Shown here: positions 10,589-23,777 of the stretch, piece by piece
Layout of the letters: each line of letters opens with the position of its first letter
Position numbering within the stretch: position 1 is the first letter of the stretch
DNA from: Sipunculus nudus
Taxonomy: Eukaryota > Annelida > Sipuncula > Golfingiida > Sipunculidae
Assembly (NCBI GenBank): GCA_026874595.1
Contig: CM049313.1
Location: 24,672,008 to 24,736,007 of the forward strand
Direction of reading: 5' to 3'
Length of the DNA: 64,000 bases
Program-made: the position numbers and the translations under genes
The notes under the pieces: generated by a model
What the model saw: the letters and a program-made list of their open reading frames with translations, nothing else
What the model was told of the DNA's origin: nothing
Databases searched by the model: none

Positions 10589-11185
10589 GAATAGGAAACC
10601 AATGGTGTACTAATTTGATTACAGATATTGGATAATAGGTCTATTTTTCGTTTCTGACTTTGAGGTCTTCTTTGTTTCCCTACTAATGCGATTATAGCTT
10701 CAGCTCACAAACGATATTTCAGCTTGGTATCCTTTTAATCAATGTTTAGTCTATTAACGTGTCCTCTACTGGAAATGATAAGGAATCATTACAAACAAAA
10801 TTTAACGTTAATTACAAACAAAACATCATCCTAATTTTAAGAATGTCATAAGAAACACCAATCACATCCAGCTTGAACATTGTTATGAATGCAGATTCTC
10901 ATCACAGATCCGGTTCAAGAGATTTGATTATTAAAATAAACAAATAATATACCTCCGTCACACAAGCGAGAATCAAAACACTATTCTGAGAATATTAAGC
11001 TTTATTAAAACAAAATACAGGGTCAGAGGATTTTAATTCAAGCCATAAGTCACCAAGGTCCAAACAGCTTTCAACTGCTGGATTGCAAAAAGATAGGTTT
11101 GAATAGGAAGATTAATAAAAAACTTAAACAAAACAATCATAACTGACACAAAGATATTGTGCCATTAACGTTGTTTCCCTCGAAT
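10589..11185 (-). other. C1q gene 3' UTR and 3' flank, unit C
   Basis: As in unit B, with AATAAA at 11001-11006 on the minus strand. A few base changes (for example near 10860-10917) distinguish it from the other units. Confidence 0.6.
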
Positions 11186-12110
11186 TTACATATCCCTTAT
11201 CAGGAAACCTGAAAAGGAATTTCCATAGATACCGTGCAGCCTATATGTACTATAGGGACATATGACAACAAACACGCTTTCTCCTCTTTTGAGCAAAAGG
11301 GGTTTGCTTATAGACATTGTACCCCAGGGAATGTTTGTATGGCTCCCATCAACAGCTATGTTGTTTTTACGAAGCTGAACGCATCCTCGGCCAGGATTTC
11401 CGGACAACCCGTCAACATTGAACATATAGAGCCCCGTCCGCGGTGCAATAAATGCATGTAGAGCCATATTGTAGCCGTGACCGTAGTTCATGAATAAGCG
11501 GTTGTACGGAATTCGAAGTGTACGCCCGACAAGATCAGATCCAGCGTAGCCCACATCAAATGTGATAACTACAAATAGAATAAAACTTATAGAATAAAAT
11601 TCATCAGAATTACCTGTGAGAATTTGCACTTTTGGGTCCTATTAATTACCATGAGAAGTCGTCGTATTTGACAGACTATTGATGAATAACCATTGACCTA
11701 CGAACAAATAACATGGTTCTGCTTGTGTTATGTTAACTATGTGCCACATTCGCTTTAAGTTCTAATATGTGTGTGAGAACGAATAGTCTTTGGTAGAAGA
11801 ACTGGTGCATATGACTAGTAACTTATCAATGGGGTCAATATTTGACTGTAATAATGCAAACAAAAATGTCTGGTCAATTTTTACACAGTCATTATCTCAA
11901 ATCAATATATTTCCTTGAGAAGTGAGGCATTAAGTGATTGTCAGCTGCTATTTATTTTTTTTCTAAGATCTATTGCAAGTCCATCGAGGCTATTTATTCA
12001 TTAATTTTTATTTACAATGTGAATTTACTTCAAATTTCTGAATTTTCCTATAAAACATAAAAAAAGTTACAAGTATTCCTACCTCCATTGAGTCTTCGTG
12101 ATTCCCGATT
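11186..12110 (-). CDS. C1q-domain protein, terminal exons 2 and 3 (unit C set)
   Basis: Second intact exon set. Exon 2 is 12083-12110 (28 nt) and exon 3 is 11186-11568, with the same splice sites and phase as in unit B. The exon 3 protein sequence is identical to unit B. It lacks a signal exon of its own and sits about 15 kb downstream (gene direction) of the single signal exon. Confidence 0.8.
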
Positions 12111-12159
12111 CTATAAAACAACAACAAATACACAATCAAATATATATATATATATATAT

Positions 12160-13031
12160 AACGGGTCTTTGGGGCTCAGGTTAATTATTATTTTAGGAAT
12201 GGAAATTTAGTAATCATGTGTGGGATGCATGTGGAGTGAATAAGGCATATTACATGTGTCACGTCAGATACGGGTCGCTCTGCCCCGAGGGAGGGGTATG
12301 ACGTAATAGTAGGTCGGCGAAGGGTTAAGCAATGCCCGGAGGGTGGCTTAGTACCAGCCAGCCCTATCTCTGGTAATGTGTCATTGTCAGTCGGTCGGAC
12401 TGGGCTGGCACGAATAGCCTATAGATTAAATAACAGCCACGGGCTGGAGGGGAAAATTCGGTTTTAAATCATTTAACCAATCAGGATTAGTTAAAGAGAG
12501 TGGTTTTGTAAGATCATCCAATGAGGGTGAGAGATTAGGAGAGAGGCTGCGTGGTCAGCCGCGGGAGAATTGGAGAGCGGGGAATTAGCAACGGGCGGGC
12601 GAGGAAAGCAGACGGAAAGACTGTGTAACTTTAAAAACAAGTGAGGGAATACGCAAGGGCGATTCCCCTTAACAGGTCTAACTGCACTTAGCTTAGAGAC
12701 CAGAGGGGACCTAGAGTTCTATAGTGGCAGTGTTAGTGTACAAGGATAGTACAAGAAGCTAATTCGAGAAGCCCGAAGAAAGCCTGGAAAACATAGAGAA
12801 CAAGTGTGTCAACCTCAGTGCTGAATAAAGCCTTTTTGTTATCATTAACTGTAACCAGCGGTTGTGTTTTTCATTCGGCAACACACACACAAGCAAACTC
12901 ACTGAAAAAACAGCAAAACCTTGGACAGCGAGCCTTAGAGATTTAATACACGTCGTATTAAATCCTCAAATCATAATCATCCATAACCACATTTACAAAC
13001 GCACATATCAGCTACGGCGGATATGATGATA
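12160..13031 (+). mobile_element. 5' LTR, unit C (lacks first 19 nt)
   Basis: Essentially identical to the unit B LTR, with the same 5' deletion against a TA run and AATAAA in the same place. It is followed directly by the primer site. Confidence 0.85.
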
Positions 13032-13051
13032 TGGGGGCCTTCGTCTGGGAT
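13032..13051 (+). promoter_or_regulatory. Primer binding site, tRNA-Pro-like, unit C
   Basis: Same sequence and position relative to the LTR as in unit B. Confidence 0.6.
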
Positions 13052-13760
13052 TCTCTGAGATGGTAAACGTCTTCTGCCGGAACCGAAGAGATGCTTACTC
13101 GGAAGAACCAAGGGTCGAGATAAGATAGACAGCCAGGGTCGCGGCGGAACAAGGCCAGCAGAGTTCGATTAAGGAAAGAGAAAAAAATTATTAATAACTT
13201 GGACACGAACTGGTGTGATATTTATTTATTATGGACTAAATAAGGAACCTGGGCTAAAAAGGAACACAGGAAAAATTGGGTGAGTAACTTGACAATTTCT
13301 GATCTTTTTTATGTGATTTGTCGGTCAATTTTGGTTGGGTAAACTCCAGTCTCGATGGTTAATTTCAGTCTGAGTAATTTGGTGATTTTGCAGGGCAGCC
13401 TACGAACTCATACATGTGTCTAATCTAATCTCAGTAATTCAGAGAACATAGAACAGCATTGTCTGTATTTAGCGTGTAAACTTGCAAAGAAAAAGCGGCT
13501 GGTCCGCTCTGAAGTTATTTTTTTTCAGTTTGTTTAGGGAGCTAGGAAAATACAGTGTTGCATACTCTAAAATAATAATTTCCCGTGAGAGCATTTTTTC
13601 CCCGCCGCAGGAAGGACAGTAGGTCGCAGGAGGGTTAAATATATCGTTGGACACGTGGTCAAAAGCGTGTTGTTAGTTAAATTGGAGGCGGCAGTGGGCA
13701 TATATTAACATTTAGTCTCAGATATTCATTAACAGACTCCGAAGGCTGATTTAGCAGCGC
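13052..13760 (+). other. Retroelement leader, unit C
   Basis: Untranslated leader as in unit B; one T shorter in a T-run near 13518. No coding sequence was recognised. Confidence 0.5.
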
Positions 13761-14958
13761 ATGAAAACTAGAAGCAAGAATTATAATAGTATTGGTGATA
13801 AGGATCAAACGCAAGCAGCAGGGTCGCAAACCTCAGGGCAAGACAGCCGGGATGTAGATCCTATATGGGCTAGGTTAGAGAGACTGCCTTTCTTCCAGGA
13901 GGCAAACTAAGTGAAAAAAGGGAAATGTATCAGGAAGAGCTGGAACGACAGGATAGGTTTAGGCTGAGGCAACTAGAGATTGAGCATGGGGGGTCTAGCA
14001 CTTCTTTTTCACCTGCTGGAATGGTCAATCCTGTTAGGAAAGTTTGTCTGTCAGCATGGGGGGAACATACCAAGGCAGATCAATACCTTAGTACCTGTGA
14101 AAGGTTATTTGGGGCCAACCAGATTCCCAGAGAACAGTGGGTAGGACATCTGGTGCCTAAATTGCCTGGAAGAGCTCAGGCCATTTACAATCGATTACGA
14201 GTAGATAAAACTAATGACTATGAGCTACTTAAACAAGAAATCCTGGACTATTATTCCATCTCTCCTTTTATATATCGCCAGAATTTCTTTAAATGGTCTA
14301 AGAGGCCCAGCGAGACGTATGCAGAGTTTGTCAAATCGCTCAGGGAACAGTTACACCTTTGGGTACGAGGTGTGGTACCCCAGGGGGAGGATGTTGATTG
14401 GGAGGAATTGCTGCTCAGGTTTAGGTTCGAGATGCAATTGCCTGATGAGCTAAACCTGTTTATTGTAGACAAGGAGCAGCTACTCTGCAGGAATGTGTAA
14501 CCCTGGCGGATCAGTATGTGATAAACAGACAGTTACTGGCTAAGACTAAGTCAGGGATCAGTCAAAAGTCAAGGGAAACCCCGGGGCCGGCTCCAAGGCC
14601 AGATGGGGGGTCAGGAACTAAGGGGGGAGGCAATGAGGTTTTCAAACGGGGTGACCGAGGACCCGGACCCATGAGTAGGAGTATGGGGCCCTCGGGACTT
14701 AACAACCGGCCCAGCCAACGATTCTGTAGTTTTTGTGAGAGGCGGGGTCATGACAGACAAGAGTGCTATTCCTGGCCCGAGAGTCCTTTGTACAAAGAGC
14801 CTAGGCCCGGGTTACGGCCTAACTACCCTAGTTTGGACCCCAAAAGGGAACCACAGCAGGGATCGACGGGTTTAGTCTCCGAGGTTCGGCCCCGTAGTAT
14901 CGAGGAAGATAGCATTGACCCATTGTATCAGGACGATACTGGAAAGGCCAGGGTATAA
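13761..14958 (+). pseudogene. gag: Retroelement gag, copy C
   Basis: Same broken gag as copies A and B: ATG 13761, frameshift near 13908, capsid part 13925-14500, second frameshift, knuckle part 14518-14958. Confidence 0.85.
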
Positions 14959-15264
14959 GGGGGGCCAGTTACAGTCACATACTTACGGGACACTGGGTCT
15001 CCGCTGAGTGTTATATCCCAGAAGTGTATAGGGGGGGGGGGGGTAACCCGGGAAAGGATAACAGTCAGAGGGATAAATAATATGACATGCACATACCCCT
15101 TGGCCAAGGTCACCATCGACAGTGACATCTATAAAGGGCCATTAACCGTCGCAGTAGTGCGCCAGACGCCCCTGCCAGGCATTGATTTACTGTTGGGCAA
15201 TGAGGTTTTGGCTAAAACCCAGGGCTTAGATATACCATGTGGGGTTATCACCAGGGCACAGAGC
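14959..15264 (+). pseudogene. Retroelement protease, copy C (frame kept)
   Basis: Same protease. The G run of 13 is six longer than in copy D (in multiples of three), so the frame stays open across it. Confidence 0.7.
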
Positions 15265-15434
15265 AGGAGGGAGTCGGATCCCTTAGAGGACCCCGACACT
15301 AGTTTGTTGTGGGACAGTGACAGTATTGGAACCCCAGAGGATACCGGAAATACCCGGGAGGAAGTTAGTCTGGAGGGGGGCGAGGGCCCAAATAGGGGAA
15401 TTCCCGAAAGTGATAACTCAGGGGGCTCACAGGA

Positions 15435-16700
15435 ACTGGTAGACATTGCTACCGCCGAGTTCAAGGTAGCCCAGGAAGCTGACCCGACCCTAACTCCGCT
15501 ATGGGAGATGGCAGACAGGGAAGGAAACACAGGGGAAGGCTATTATGTAGAACGTGGTATTCTGATGTATAGAGATAAACCTAAGCAGGGTAAACAGGTG
15601 CCTGACTGGAAGGTAAAGGACCAGGTGGTGGTGCCCCCGGCCATATAGAGGGAAACTATTAAAGTGGGCACACGATGCCATCACAGCAGGACATTATGGC
15701 TATAACAAGACCCTAGACAGGTTGAAGCACAATTTCACCTGGCCAGGAATTAGGCGGGATGTAGGGGTGTACTGCAGGGAATGTGGGACGTGTAAAAGGA
15801 ATGGTAAGGGGGTGCAGCAACAGGTGGCGCCACTTAAGTCGCTTCCTATAGTGGGCAAGCCATGGGAACTGATTAGTGCTGATTTCGTGGGTCCGCGTCC
15901 CCTAACACAGGAAGGAAACAGGTACATCTTTAACATTATAGATCATGCCACTAGATACATGAAAAGCTAGGCTATACCTAAAGCCGATGCTGAGCATGCC
16001 AAGACATTTTTCTTAGAAGTTTTCTCCAGACATGGACTGCCACGACAGTTGCTAACTGACAGGGGGAGCACTTTTGTTAGCGAAATGTTCCATGGATTTC
16101 TGGGAGAACTAGACATACAGCAACTCTTGACCTGTAGTTACAGACCCCAAAGTAATGGCACTATAGAAAAGGCAAATGGGACTCTGAAAGCAATGATAAA
16201 AATTGCATTAGAAGACAGCACCTATGACTGGGACGCATTGTTACCGTGGCTTCTGTTTGCTTACCGCAGCGCCACACACAGTAGCACGGGGTACAGTCCA
16301 TTCTTTCTTATGTATGGGCGAGAACCAACTGGACCATTGCAGTTATTGTTTGATCAGTGGACCGGCCAGACGGAATCGTTGGAGGTTCCTATGTACAACT
16401 ATGTGTATCAGTTATGCCAAAGAGTGCAGTTGGCGCTGCTGGAGGCCCAGGCAAATCAAGAAGTACAAGTAGACTCTAGGGCCGACCAATATGACAAACG
16501 ACATAAGGCAAAATTAGTCCGATTTAAACCAGGAGACCTTGTCTTGATTCACCTCCCGTATGGGGGGAAACCATTGGTGGGCGCCTGGAAGGGCCCTTAT
16601 CCCATTAAGGAACAGGTGGGCAGCCAGACATTTGTTGTCCATACGCCGGACAAAAGGATAAAGACGCGGCATTTGCATGTTAACGCCATGCGACCCTGGG
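15435..16700 (+). pseudogene. Retroelement integrase, copy C (broken)
   Basis: Same integrase with TAG at 15646-15648 and 15968-15970 and the same frame change ahead of the zinc segment. Catalytic acidic residues and GPY/F module retained. Confidence 0.85.
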
Positions 16701-16829
16701 CCAGTAGGGAGGACCATCAATTTACTGTAGGGGCTGGTTTAGCTGTAGGACAGACGGTGGGAGACGTTATGGACAACCCCGGACCACCGACTGAGATAGA
16801 GGAGAGATATGACCCAGGCAGTTATAGTT

Positions 16830-17513
16830 TGCGGGAGTGTACGCCCAGCGGTGAACTGCCTGATCTGACGCACCTCCCACAGAGCCGCCTAGCGGATCTC
16901 AATCGGGTACTAGCGCGACACCGGGCGTTGTTCTCAGGACAATTAGGACGCTTTAAGGGGGTCCTACATGATATAGATGTAGGGGAACATTTACCTATCA
17001 GGCAAATTTCTATAGGTCGTCCCCCGAAAAGATAAACATTATGAAACAGGAAGTTGATGAAATGCTAAAGTTAGGGGTAATCAGGCCCAGCAGGAGTGAA
17101 TGGGCAGCACCGCGCATTCTTGTCAAGAAAGCTAACAATGAATGGCGACCCTGTGTAGACTTTAGAAAGGTCAACGCCATATCTAGGGGGGAGTCATACC
17201 CCTTGCCCAGGCTAGACGACCTTATAGACAGGATAGGGGAAGCTCAGATTCTCACCACGTTAGATTTAGCCAAGGGATATTGGTAGATCGAAATGACTCC
17301 AAGAGCCAGCGAAATCGCAGCTTTCATTACTCCCTTCGGTCAGTATGAGTTTGTGACTATGCCATACGGACTCAAGATGGCCCCCTATCGTTCCAACGGG
17401 CGATGAACCACACTCTAGAGGGATTCGAGGGATTTGCGGTCGCCTACTAAGACGATGTAGCCATTAGCTCAAATTCGTGGGATGAACACCTAGAACAGTT
17501 GGATCTAGTTTTC
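16830..17513 (+). pseudogene. Retroelement reverse transcriptase, copy C (truncated)
   Basis: Same truncated gene and stops. A private Gly to Glu change precedes AQILTTLD near 17240. Ends at the third junction. Confidence 0.85.
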
Positions 17514-17542
17514 TAGTTGGATCTAGTTTTCTAGTTGGATCT
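17497..17542 (+). repeat. Unit junction 3: 18-bp repeat, 2.5 copies
   Basis: As junctions 1 and 2, but the second repeat copy ends tttt rather than ttta, one base closer to a perfect repeat. Confidence 0.8.
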
Positions 17543-18139
17543 GAATAGGAAACCAATGGTGTACTAATTTGATTACAGATATTGGATAATAGGTCTATTT
17601 TTCGTTTCTGACTTTGAGGTCTTCTTTGTTTCCCTACTAATGCGATTATAGCTTCAGCTCACAAACGATATTTCAGCTGGGTATCCTTTTAATCAATGTT
17701 TAGTCTATTAACGTGTCCTCTACTGGAAATGATAAGGAATCATTACAAACAAAATTTAACGTTAATTACAAACAAAACATCATCCTAATTTTAAGAATGT
17801 CATAAGAAACACCACGCACATCCAGCTTGAACATTGTTATGAATGCAGATTCTCATCACAGATCCGGTTTAAGAGATTTGATTATTAAAATAAACAAATA
17901 ATATACCTCCGTCACACAAGCGAGAATCAAAACACTATTCTGAGAATATTAAGCTTTATTAAAACAAAATACAGGGTCAGAGGATTTTAATTCAAGCCAT
18001 AAGTCACCAAGGTCCAAACAGCTTTCAACTGCTGGATTGCAAAAAGATAGGTTTGAATAGGAAGATTAATAAAAAACTTAAACAAAACAATCATAACTGA
18101 CACAAAGATATTGTGCCATTAACGTTGTTTCCCTCGAAT
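17543..18139 (-). other. C1q gene 3' UTR and 3' flank, last unit
   Basis: Same flank as before, with AATAAA at 17955-17960 on the minus strand. Confidence 0.6.
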
Positions 18140-19064
18140 TTACATATCCCTTATCAGGAAACCTGAAAAGGAATTTCCATAGATACCGTGCAGCCTATAT
18201 GTACTATAGGGACATATGACAACAAACACGCTTTCTCCTCTTTTGAGCAAAAGGGGTTTGCTTATAGACATTGTACCCCAGGGAATGTTTGTATGGCTCC
18301 CATCAACAGCTATGTTGTTTTTACGAAGCTGAACGCATCCTCGGCCAGGATTTCCGGACAACCCGTCAACATTGAACATATAGAGCCCCGTCCGCGGTGC
18401 AATAAATGCATGTAGAGCCATATTGTAGCCGTGACCGTAGTTCATGATTAAGCGGTTGTACGGAATTCGAAGTGTACGCCCGACAAGATCAGATCCAGCG
18501 TAGCCCACATCAAATGTGATAACTACAAATAGAATAAAACTTATAGAATAAAATTCATCAGAATTACCTGTGAGAATTTGCACTTTTGGGTCCTATTAAT
18601 TACCATGAGAAGTCGTCGTATTTGACAGACTATTGATGAATAACCATTGACCTACGAACAAATAACATGGTTCTGCTTGTGTTATGTTAACTATGTGCCA
18701 CATTCGCTTTAAGTTCTAATATGTATGTGAGAACGAATAGTCTTTGGTAGAAGAACTGGTGCATATGACTAGTAACTTATCAATGGGGTCAATATTTGAC
18801 TGTAATAATGCAAACAAAAATGTCTGGTCAATTTTTACACAGTCATTATCTCAAATCAATATATTTCCTTGAGAAGTGAGGCATTAAGTGATTGTCAGCT
18901 GCTATTTATTTTTTTTCTAAGATCTATTGCAAGTCCATCGAGGCTATTTATTCATTAATTTTTATTTACAATGTGAATTTACTTCAAATTTCTAAATTTT
19001 CCTATAAAACATAAAAAAAGTTACAAGTATTCCTACCTCCATTGAGTCTTCGTGATTCCCGATT
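18140..19064 (-). CDS. C1q-domain protein, terminal exons 2 and 3 (set nearest exon 1)
   Basis: Third intact exon set and the one closest to the signal-peptide exon at 27411-27494. Exon 2 is 19037-19064 (28 nt) and exon 3 is 18140-18522. With exon 1 (84 nt) the coding length is 84+28+383 = 495 nt: 164 residues plus stop. One residue differs from the other two sets (Phe to Ile in RLIMNYGHG). The intron to exon 1 is about 8.3 kb and contains the whole antisense retroelement. Confidence 0.82.
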
Positions 19065-19113
19065 CTATAAAACAACAACAAATACACAATCAAATATATA
19101 TATATATATATAT

Positions 19114-19985
19114 AACGGGTCTTTGGGGCTCAGGTTAATTATTATTTTAGGAATGGAAATTTAGTAATCATGTGTGGGATGCATGTGGAGTGAATAAGGC
19201 ATATTACATGTGTCACGTCAGATACGGGTCGCTCTGCCCCGAGGGAGGGGTATGACGTAATAGTAGGTCGGCGAAGGGTTAAGCAATGCCCGGAGGGTGG
19301 CTTAGTACCAGCCAGCCCTATCTCTGGTAATGTGTCATTGTCAGTCGGTCGGACTGGGCTGGCACGAATAGCCTATAGATTAAATAACAGCCACGGGCTG
19401 GAGGGGAAAATTCGGTTTTAAATCATTTAACCAATCAGGATTAGTTAAAGAGAGTGGTTTTGTAAGATCATCCAATGAGGGTGAGAGATTAGGAGAGAGG
19501 CTGCGTGGTCAGCCGCGGGAGAATTGGAGAGCGGGGAATTAGCAACGGGCGGGCGAGGAAAGCAGACGGAAAGACTGTGTAACTTTAAAAACAAGTGAGG
19601 GAATACGCAAGGGCGATTCCCCTTAACAGGTCTAACTGCACTAAGCTTAGAGACCAGAGGGGACCTAGAGTTCTATAGTGGCAGTGTTAGTGTACAAGGA
19701 TAGTACAAGAAGCTAATTCGAGAAGCCCGAAGAAAGCCTGGAAAACATAGAGAACAAGTGTGTCAACCTCAGTGCTGAATAAAGCCTTTTTGTTATCATT
19801 AACTGTAACCAGCGGTTGTGTTTTTCATTCGGCAACACACACACATGCAAAATCACTGAAAAAACAGCAAAACCTTGGACAGCGAGCCTTAGAGATTTAA
19901 TACACGTCGTATTAAATCCTCAAATCATAATCATCCATAACCACATTTACAAACGCACATATCAGCTACGGCGGATATGATGATA
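19114..19985 (+). mobile_element. 5' LTR of the full-length element (lacks first 19 nt)
   Basis: 5' LTR of the only copy with a matching 3' LTR. By hand count it differs from the 3' LTR (26153-27042) at about 3% of positions. It shares a cta variant (near 19642) with the 3' LTR that units B and C lack. Confidence 0.85.
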
Positions 19986-20005
19986 TGGGGGCCTTCGTCT
20001 GGGAT
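19986..20005 (+). promoter_or_regulatory. Primer binding site, tRNA-Pro-like, copy D
   Basis: Same sequence and position relative to the LTR as in the other units. Confidence 0.6.
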
Positions 20006-20714
20006 TCTCTGAGATGGTAAACGTCTTCTGCCGGAACCGAAGAGATGCTTACTCGGAAGAACCAAGGGTCGAGATAAGATAGACAGCCAGGGTCGCGGCG
20101 GAACAAGGCCAGCAGAGTTCGATTAAGGAAAGAGAAAAAAATTATTAATAACTTGGACTAGAACTGGTGTGATATTTATTTATTATGGACTAAATAAGGA
20201 ACCTGGGCTAAAAAGGAACACAGGAAAAATTGGGTGAGTAACTTGACAATTTCTGATCTTTTTTATGTGATTTGTCGGTCAATTTTGATTGGGTAAACTC
20301 CAGTCTCGATGGTTAATTTCAGTCTGAGTAATTTGGTGATTTTGCAGGGCAGCCTACGAACTCATACATGTGTCTAATCTAATCTCAGTAATTCAGAGAA
20401 CATAGAACAGCATTGTCTGTATTTAGCGTGTAAACTTGCAAAGAAAAAGCGGCTGGTCCGCTCTGAAGTTATTTTTTTTCAGTTTGTTTAGGGAGCTAGG
20501 AAAATACAGTGTTGCATACTCTAAAATAATAATTTCCCGTGAGAGCATTTTTTCCCCGCCGCAGGAAGGACAGTAGGTCGCAGGAGGGTTAAATATATCG
20601 TTGGACACGTGGTCAAAAGCGTGTTGTTAGTTAAATTGGAGGCGGCAGTGGTCATATATTAACATTTAGTCTCAGATATTCATTAACAGACTCCGAAGGC
20701 TGATTTAGCAGCGC
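20006..20714 (+). other. Retroelement leader, copy D
   Basis: Untranslated leader with a few private substitutions. No coding sequence was recognised. Confidence 0.5.
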
Positions 20715-21912
20715 ATGAAAACTAGAAGCAAGAATTATAATAGTATTGGTGATAAGGATCAAACGCAAGCAGCAGGGTCGCAAACCTCAGGGCAAGACAG
20801 CCGGGATGTAGATCCTATATGGGCTAGGTTAGAGAGACTGCCTTTCTTCCAGGAGGCAAACTAAGTGAAAAAAGGGAAATGTATCAGGAAGAGCTGGAAC
20901 GACAGGATAGGTTTAGGCTGAGGCAACTAGAGATTGAGCATGGGGGGTCTAGCACTTCTTTTTCACCTGCTGGAATGGTCAATCCTGTTAGGAAAGTTTG
21001 TCTGTCAGCATGGGGGGAACATACCAAGGCAGATCAATACCTTAGTACCTGTGAAAGGTTATTTGGGGCCAACCAGATTCCCAGAGAACAGTGGGTAGGA
21101 CATCTGGTGCCTAAATTGCCTGGAAGAGCTCAGGCCATTTACAATCGATTACGAGTAGATAAAACTAATGACTATGAGCTACTTAAACAAGAAATCCTGG
21201 ACTATTATTCCATCTCTCCTTTTATATATCGCCAGAATTTCTTTAAATGGTCTAAGAGGCCCAGCGAGACGTATGCAGAGTTTGTCAAATCGCTCAGGGA
21301 ACAGTTACACCTTTGGGTACGAGGTGTGGTACCCCAGGGGGAGGATGTTGATTGGGAGGAATTGCTGCTCAGGTTTAGGTTCGAGATGCAATTGCCTGAT
21401 GAGCTAAACCTGTTTATTGTAGACAAGGAGCAGCTACTCTGCAGGAATGTGTAACCCTGGCGGATCAGTATGTGATAAACAGACAGTTACTGGCTAAGAC
21501 TAAGTCAGGGATCAGTCAAAAGTCAAGGGAAACCCCGGGGCCGGCTCCAAGGCCAGATGGGGGGTCAGGAACTAAGGGGGGAGGCAATGAGGTTTTCAAA
21601 CGGGGTGACCGAGGACCCGGACCCATGAGTAGGAGTATGGGGCCCTCGGGACTTAACAACCGGCCCAGCCAACGAGTCTGTAGTTTTTGTGAGAGGCGGG
21701 GTCATGACAGACAAAAGTGCTATTCCTGGCCCGAGAGTCCTTTGTACAAAGAGCCTAGGCCCGGGTTACGGCCTAACTACCCTAGTTTGGACCCCAAAAG
21801 GGAACCACAGCAGGGATCGACGGGTTTAGTCTCCGAGGTTCGGCCCCGTAGTATCGAGGAAGATAGCATTGACCCATTGTATCAGGACGATACTGGAAAG
21901 GCCAGGGTATAA
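20715..21912 (+). pseudogene. gag: Retroelement gag, copy D
   Basis: Same broken gag. Private changes around the knuckle (Phe to Val just before the first Cys, Glu to Lys before the last Cys) leave the C-C-H-C residues intact. It carries the same two frameshifts as the other copies. Confidence 0.85.
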
Positions 21913-22212
21913 GGGGGGCCAGTTACAGTCACATACTTACGGGACACTGGGTCTCCGCTGAGTGTTATATCCCAGAAGTGTACAGGGGGGGTAACCCGGG
22001 AAAGGATAACAGTCAGAGGGATAAATAATATGACATGCACATACCCCTTGGCCAAGGTCACCATCGACAGTGACATCTATAAAGGGCCATTAACCGTCGC
22101 AGTAGTGCGCCAGACGCCCCTGCCAGGCATTGATTTACTGTTGGGCAATGAGGTTTTGGCTAAAACCCAGGGCTTAGATATACCATGTGGGGTTATCACC
22201 AGGGCACAGAGC
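21913..22212 (+). pseudogene. Retroelement protease, copy D (short G run, open frame)
   Basis: The G run has only 7 G (21985-21991), and the frame runs unbroken from the DTGS motif through LLLGNEV into the linker (to TAG 22594-22596). This is probably the ancestral state from which the longer runs arose. Confidence 0.72.
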
Positions 22213-22382
22213 AGGAGGGAGTCGGATCCCTTAGAGGATCCCGACACTAGTTTGTTGTGGGACAGTGACAGTATTGGAACCCCAGAGGATACCGGAAATA
22301 CCCGGGAGAAAGTTAGTCTGGAGGGGGGCGAGGGCCCAAATAGGGGAATTCCCGAAAGTGATAACTCAGGGGGCTCACAGGA

Positions 22383-23648
22383 ACTGGTAGACATTGCTAC
22401 CGCCGAGTTCAAGGTAGCCCAGGAAGCTGACCCGACCCTAACTCCGCTATGGGAGATGGCAGACAGGGAAGGAAACACAGGGGAAGGCTATTATGTAGAA
22501 CGTGGTATTCTGATGTATAGAGATAAACCTAAGCAGGGTAAACAGGTGCCTGACTGGAAGGTAAAGGACCAGGTGGTGGTGCCCCCGGCCATATAGAGGG
22601 AAACTATTAAAGTGGGCACACGATGCCATCACAGCAGGACATTATGGCTATAACAAGACCCTAGACAGGTTGAAGCACAATTTCACCTGGCCAGGAATTA
22701 GGCGGGATGTAGGGGTGTACTGCAGGGAATGTAGGACGTGTAAAAGGAATGGTAAGGGGGTGCAGCAACAGGTGGCGCCACTTAAGTCGCTTCCTATAGT
22801 GGGCAAGCCATGGGAACTGATTAGTGCTGATTTCGTGGGTCCGCGTCCCCTAACACAGGAAGGAAACAGGTACATCTTTAACATTATAGATCATGCCACT
22901 AGATACAAGAAAAGCTAGGCTATACCTAAAGCCGATGCTGAGCATGCCAAGACATTTTTCTTAGAAGTTTTCTCCAGACATGGACTGCCACGACAGTTGC
23001 TAACTGACAGGGGGAGCACTTTTGTTAGCGAAATGTTCCATGGATTTCTGGGAGAACTAGACATACAGCAACTCTTGACCTGTAGTTACAGACCCCAAAG
23101 TAATGGCACTATAGAAAAGGCAAATGGGACTCTGAAAGCAATGATAAAAATTGCATTAGAAGACAGCACCTATGACTGGGACGCATTGTTACCGTGGCTT
23201 CTGTTTGCTTACCGCTGCGCCACACACAGTAGCACGGGGTACAGTCCATTCTTTCTTATGTATGGGCGAGAACCAACTGGACCATTGCAGTTATTGTTTG
23301 ATCAGTGGACCGGCCAGACGGAATCGTTGGAGGTTCCTATGTACAACTATGTGTATCAGTTATGCCAAAGAGTGCAGTTGGCGCTGCTGGAGGCCCAGGC
23401 AAATCAAGAAGTACAAGTAGACTCTAGGGCCGACCAATATGACAAACGACATAAGGCAAAATTAGTCCGATTTAAACCAGGAGACCTTGTCTTGATTCAC
23501 CTCCCGTATGGGGGGAAACCATTGGTGGGCGCCTGGAAGGGCCCTTATCCCATTAAGGAACAGGTGGGCAGCCAGACATTTGTTGTCCATACGCCGGACA
23601 AAAGGATAAAGACGCGGCATTTGCATGTTAACGCCATGCGACCCTGGG
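22383..23648 (+). pseudogene. Retroelement integrase, copy D (broken)
   Basis: Same integrase with the shared TAG codons (22594-22596 and 22916-22918). It has private changes, including Gly to Arg in the CxxC segment (CRECRTCKR) and Ser to Cys in the core (YRCATHSS). An extra private TGA at 23753-23755 lies downstream of the GPY/F module. Confidence 0.85.
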
Positions 23649-23777
23649 CCAGTAGGGAGGACCATCAATTTACTGTAGGGGCTGGTTTAGCTGTAGGACA
23701 GACGGTGGGAGACGTTATGGACAACCCCGGACCACCGACTGAGATAGAGGAGTGATATGACCCAGGCAGTTATAGTT

